Positions 63,886 to 64,000 of a stretch of 64,000 nt of DNA are shown piece after piece. The notes under the pieces were generated by a model. The model ran no database searches. It was not told the origin of the DNA and saw only the letters and a list, made by a program, of their open reading frames with translations. The translations under genes and the position numbers were made by a program. The DNA is taken from the NCBI GenBank assembly GCA_964019335.1, contig OZ025712.1, positions 1 to 64,000 of the forward strand, in the 5' to 3' direction. This DNA is from Diplonema japonicum. Its lineage: Eukaryota; Euglenozoa; Diplonemea; Diplonemida; Diplonemidae. Positions within the stretch are counted from its first letter, which is position 1, and each line of letters starts with the position of its first letter.

Positions 63886-64000
63886 TCAGAGCTTTGCGGA
63901 GCCCTTGAGCTTTCCGATGACTGTCTGGGGGGCGTACTTGTCGATGTAGGACTCGGAGTGCATCATGTTGAACTCCTCTGTTGCGTCCTTGCCGGCGTAG
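63886..64000 (-). CDS. C-terminal fragment of a cytochrome b5-domain protein (partial)
   Basis: The last 37 residues before the window edge read YAGKDATEEFNMMHSESYIDKYAPQTVIGKLKGSAKL then TGA (63888-63886). AGKDATEEF...H is the second haem-ligand helix of cytochrome b5 (HPGG...AGKDAT-type), and the KYAP..VIGKLK tail is common where the domain is fused to oxidoreductases such as fumarate reductase or nitrate reductase. The rest of the gene lies outside, so its main activity cannot be told. Confidence 0.75.
   Translation of the reverse strand, partial: YAGKDATEEFNMMHSESYIDKYAPQTVIGKLKGSAKL

Overview
The window is nuclear DNA of a flagellated protist, not a prokaryote. It carries eukaryotic genes (MCM7, RPA1, Rab2, TRAPPC5, V-ATPase subunit F, dynein roadblock, profilin, HAS1, a four-domain voltage-gated channel) and genes tied to cilia (CFAP410, a ZNF474-like protein, an ENO4-like enolase). 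I could place about 39 cis-introns by restoring family alignments. They are very short (30-65 nt), nearly all start GTATG, and many consist mostly of microsatellite or homopolymer sequence. Every supported gene, the tRNA and the retrotransposon lie on the minus strand. Neighbouring genes are often only 50-130 nt apart, and most ATGs are preceded within a few bases by a pyrimidine-rich stretch ending in AG. This suggests long unidirectional transcripts resolved by spliced-leader trans-splicing. With an RPA1 that lacks its N-terminal OB fold and a retroelement with an RNase H domain, it hints at a euglenozoan-like lineage. The intron density is unusual for that group, so the placement is tentative.

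Layout, by ascending coordinate (transcription runs right to left). 1-6.35 kb: a non-LTR retrotransposon (ORF1; ORF2 with APE endonuclease, reverse transcriptase, RNase H and a zinc knuckle), with apparent frameshifts, about 100 nt downstream of a tRNA-Ala(AGC). 6.6-14.3 kb: MCM7, a B-box protein, a C2HC zinc-finger protein, a TMEM184/OST-alpha-like membrane protein and a ZNF474-like protein. 15-22.6 kb: RPA1, an extended SDR, a cysteine desulfurase, an ankyrin protein, V-ATPase F and CFAP410. 22.7-36 kb: a coiled-coil protein, an SLC17-like MFS transporter, a 1,705-residue WD40/coiled-coil protein, an unidentified 564-residue protein, TRAPPC5 and a PPR protein. 37-40.8 kb: Rab2, two foldback elements and a hypothetical gene. 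40.8-47.9 kb: the seven-exon voltage-gated channel. 49.6-55.2 kb: an NhaC-like antiporter, HAS1 and DTWD1. 55.6-59.2 kb: four profilin copies with a dynein roadblock gene between the second and third. 59.3-64 kb: a BAH protein, PPME1, an enolase-like pseudoenzyme and the 3' end of a cytochrome b5-domain gene.

The genes do not form one pathway. They are housekeeping and cytoskeletal genes whose shared feature is architecture: one strand, tight spacing, tiny repeat-rich introns and homopolymer-rich spacers. Coordinates of multi-exon genes below are outer limits; introns are listed in the evidence.
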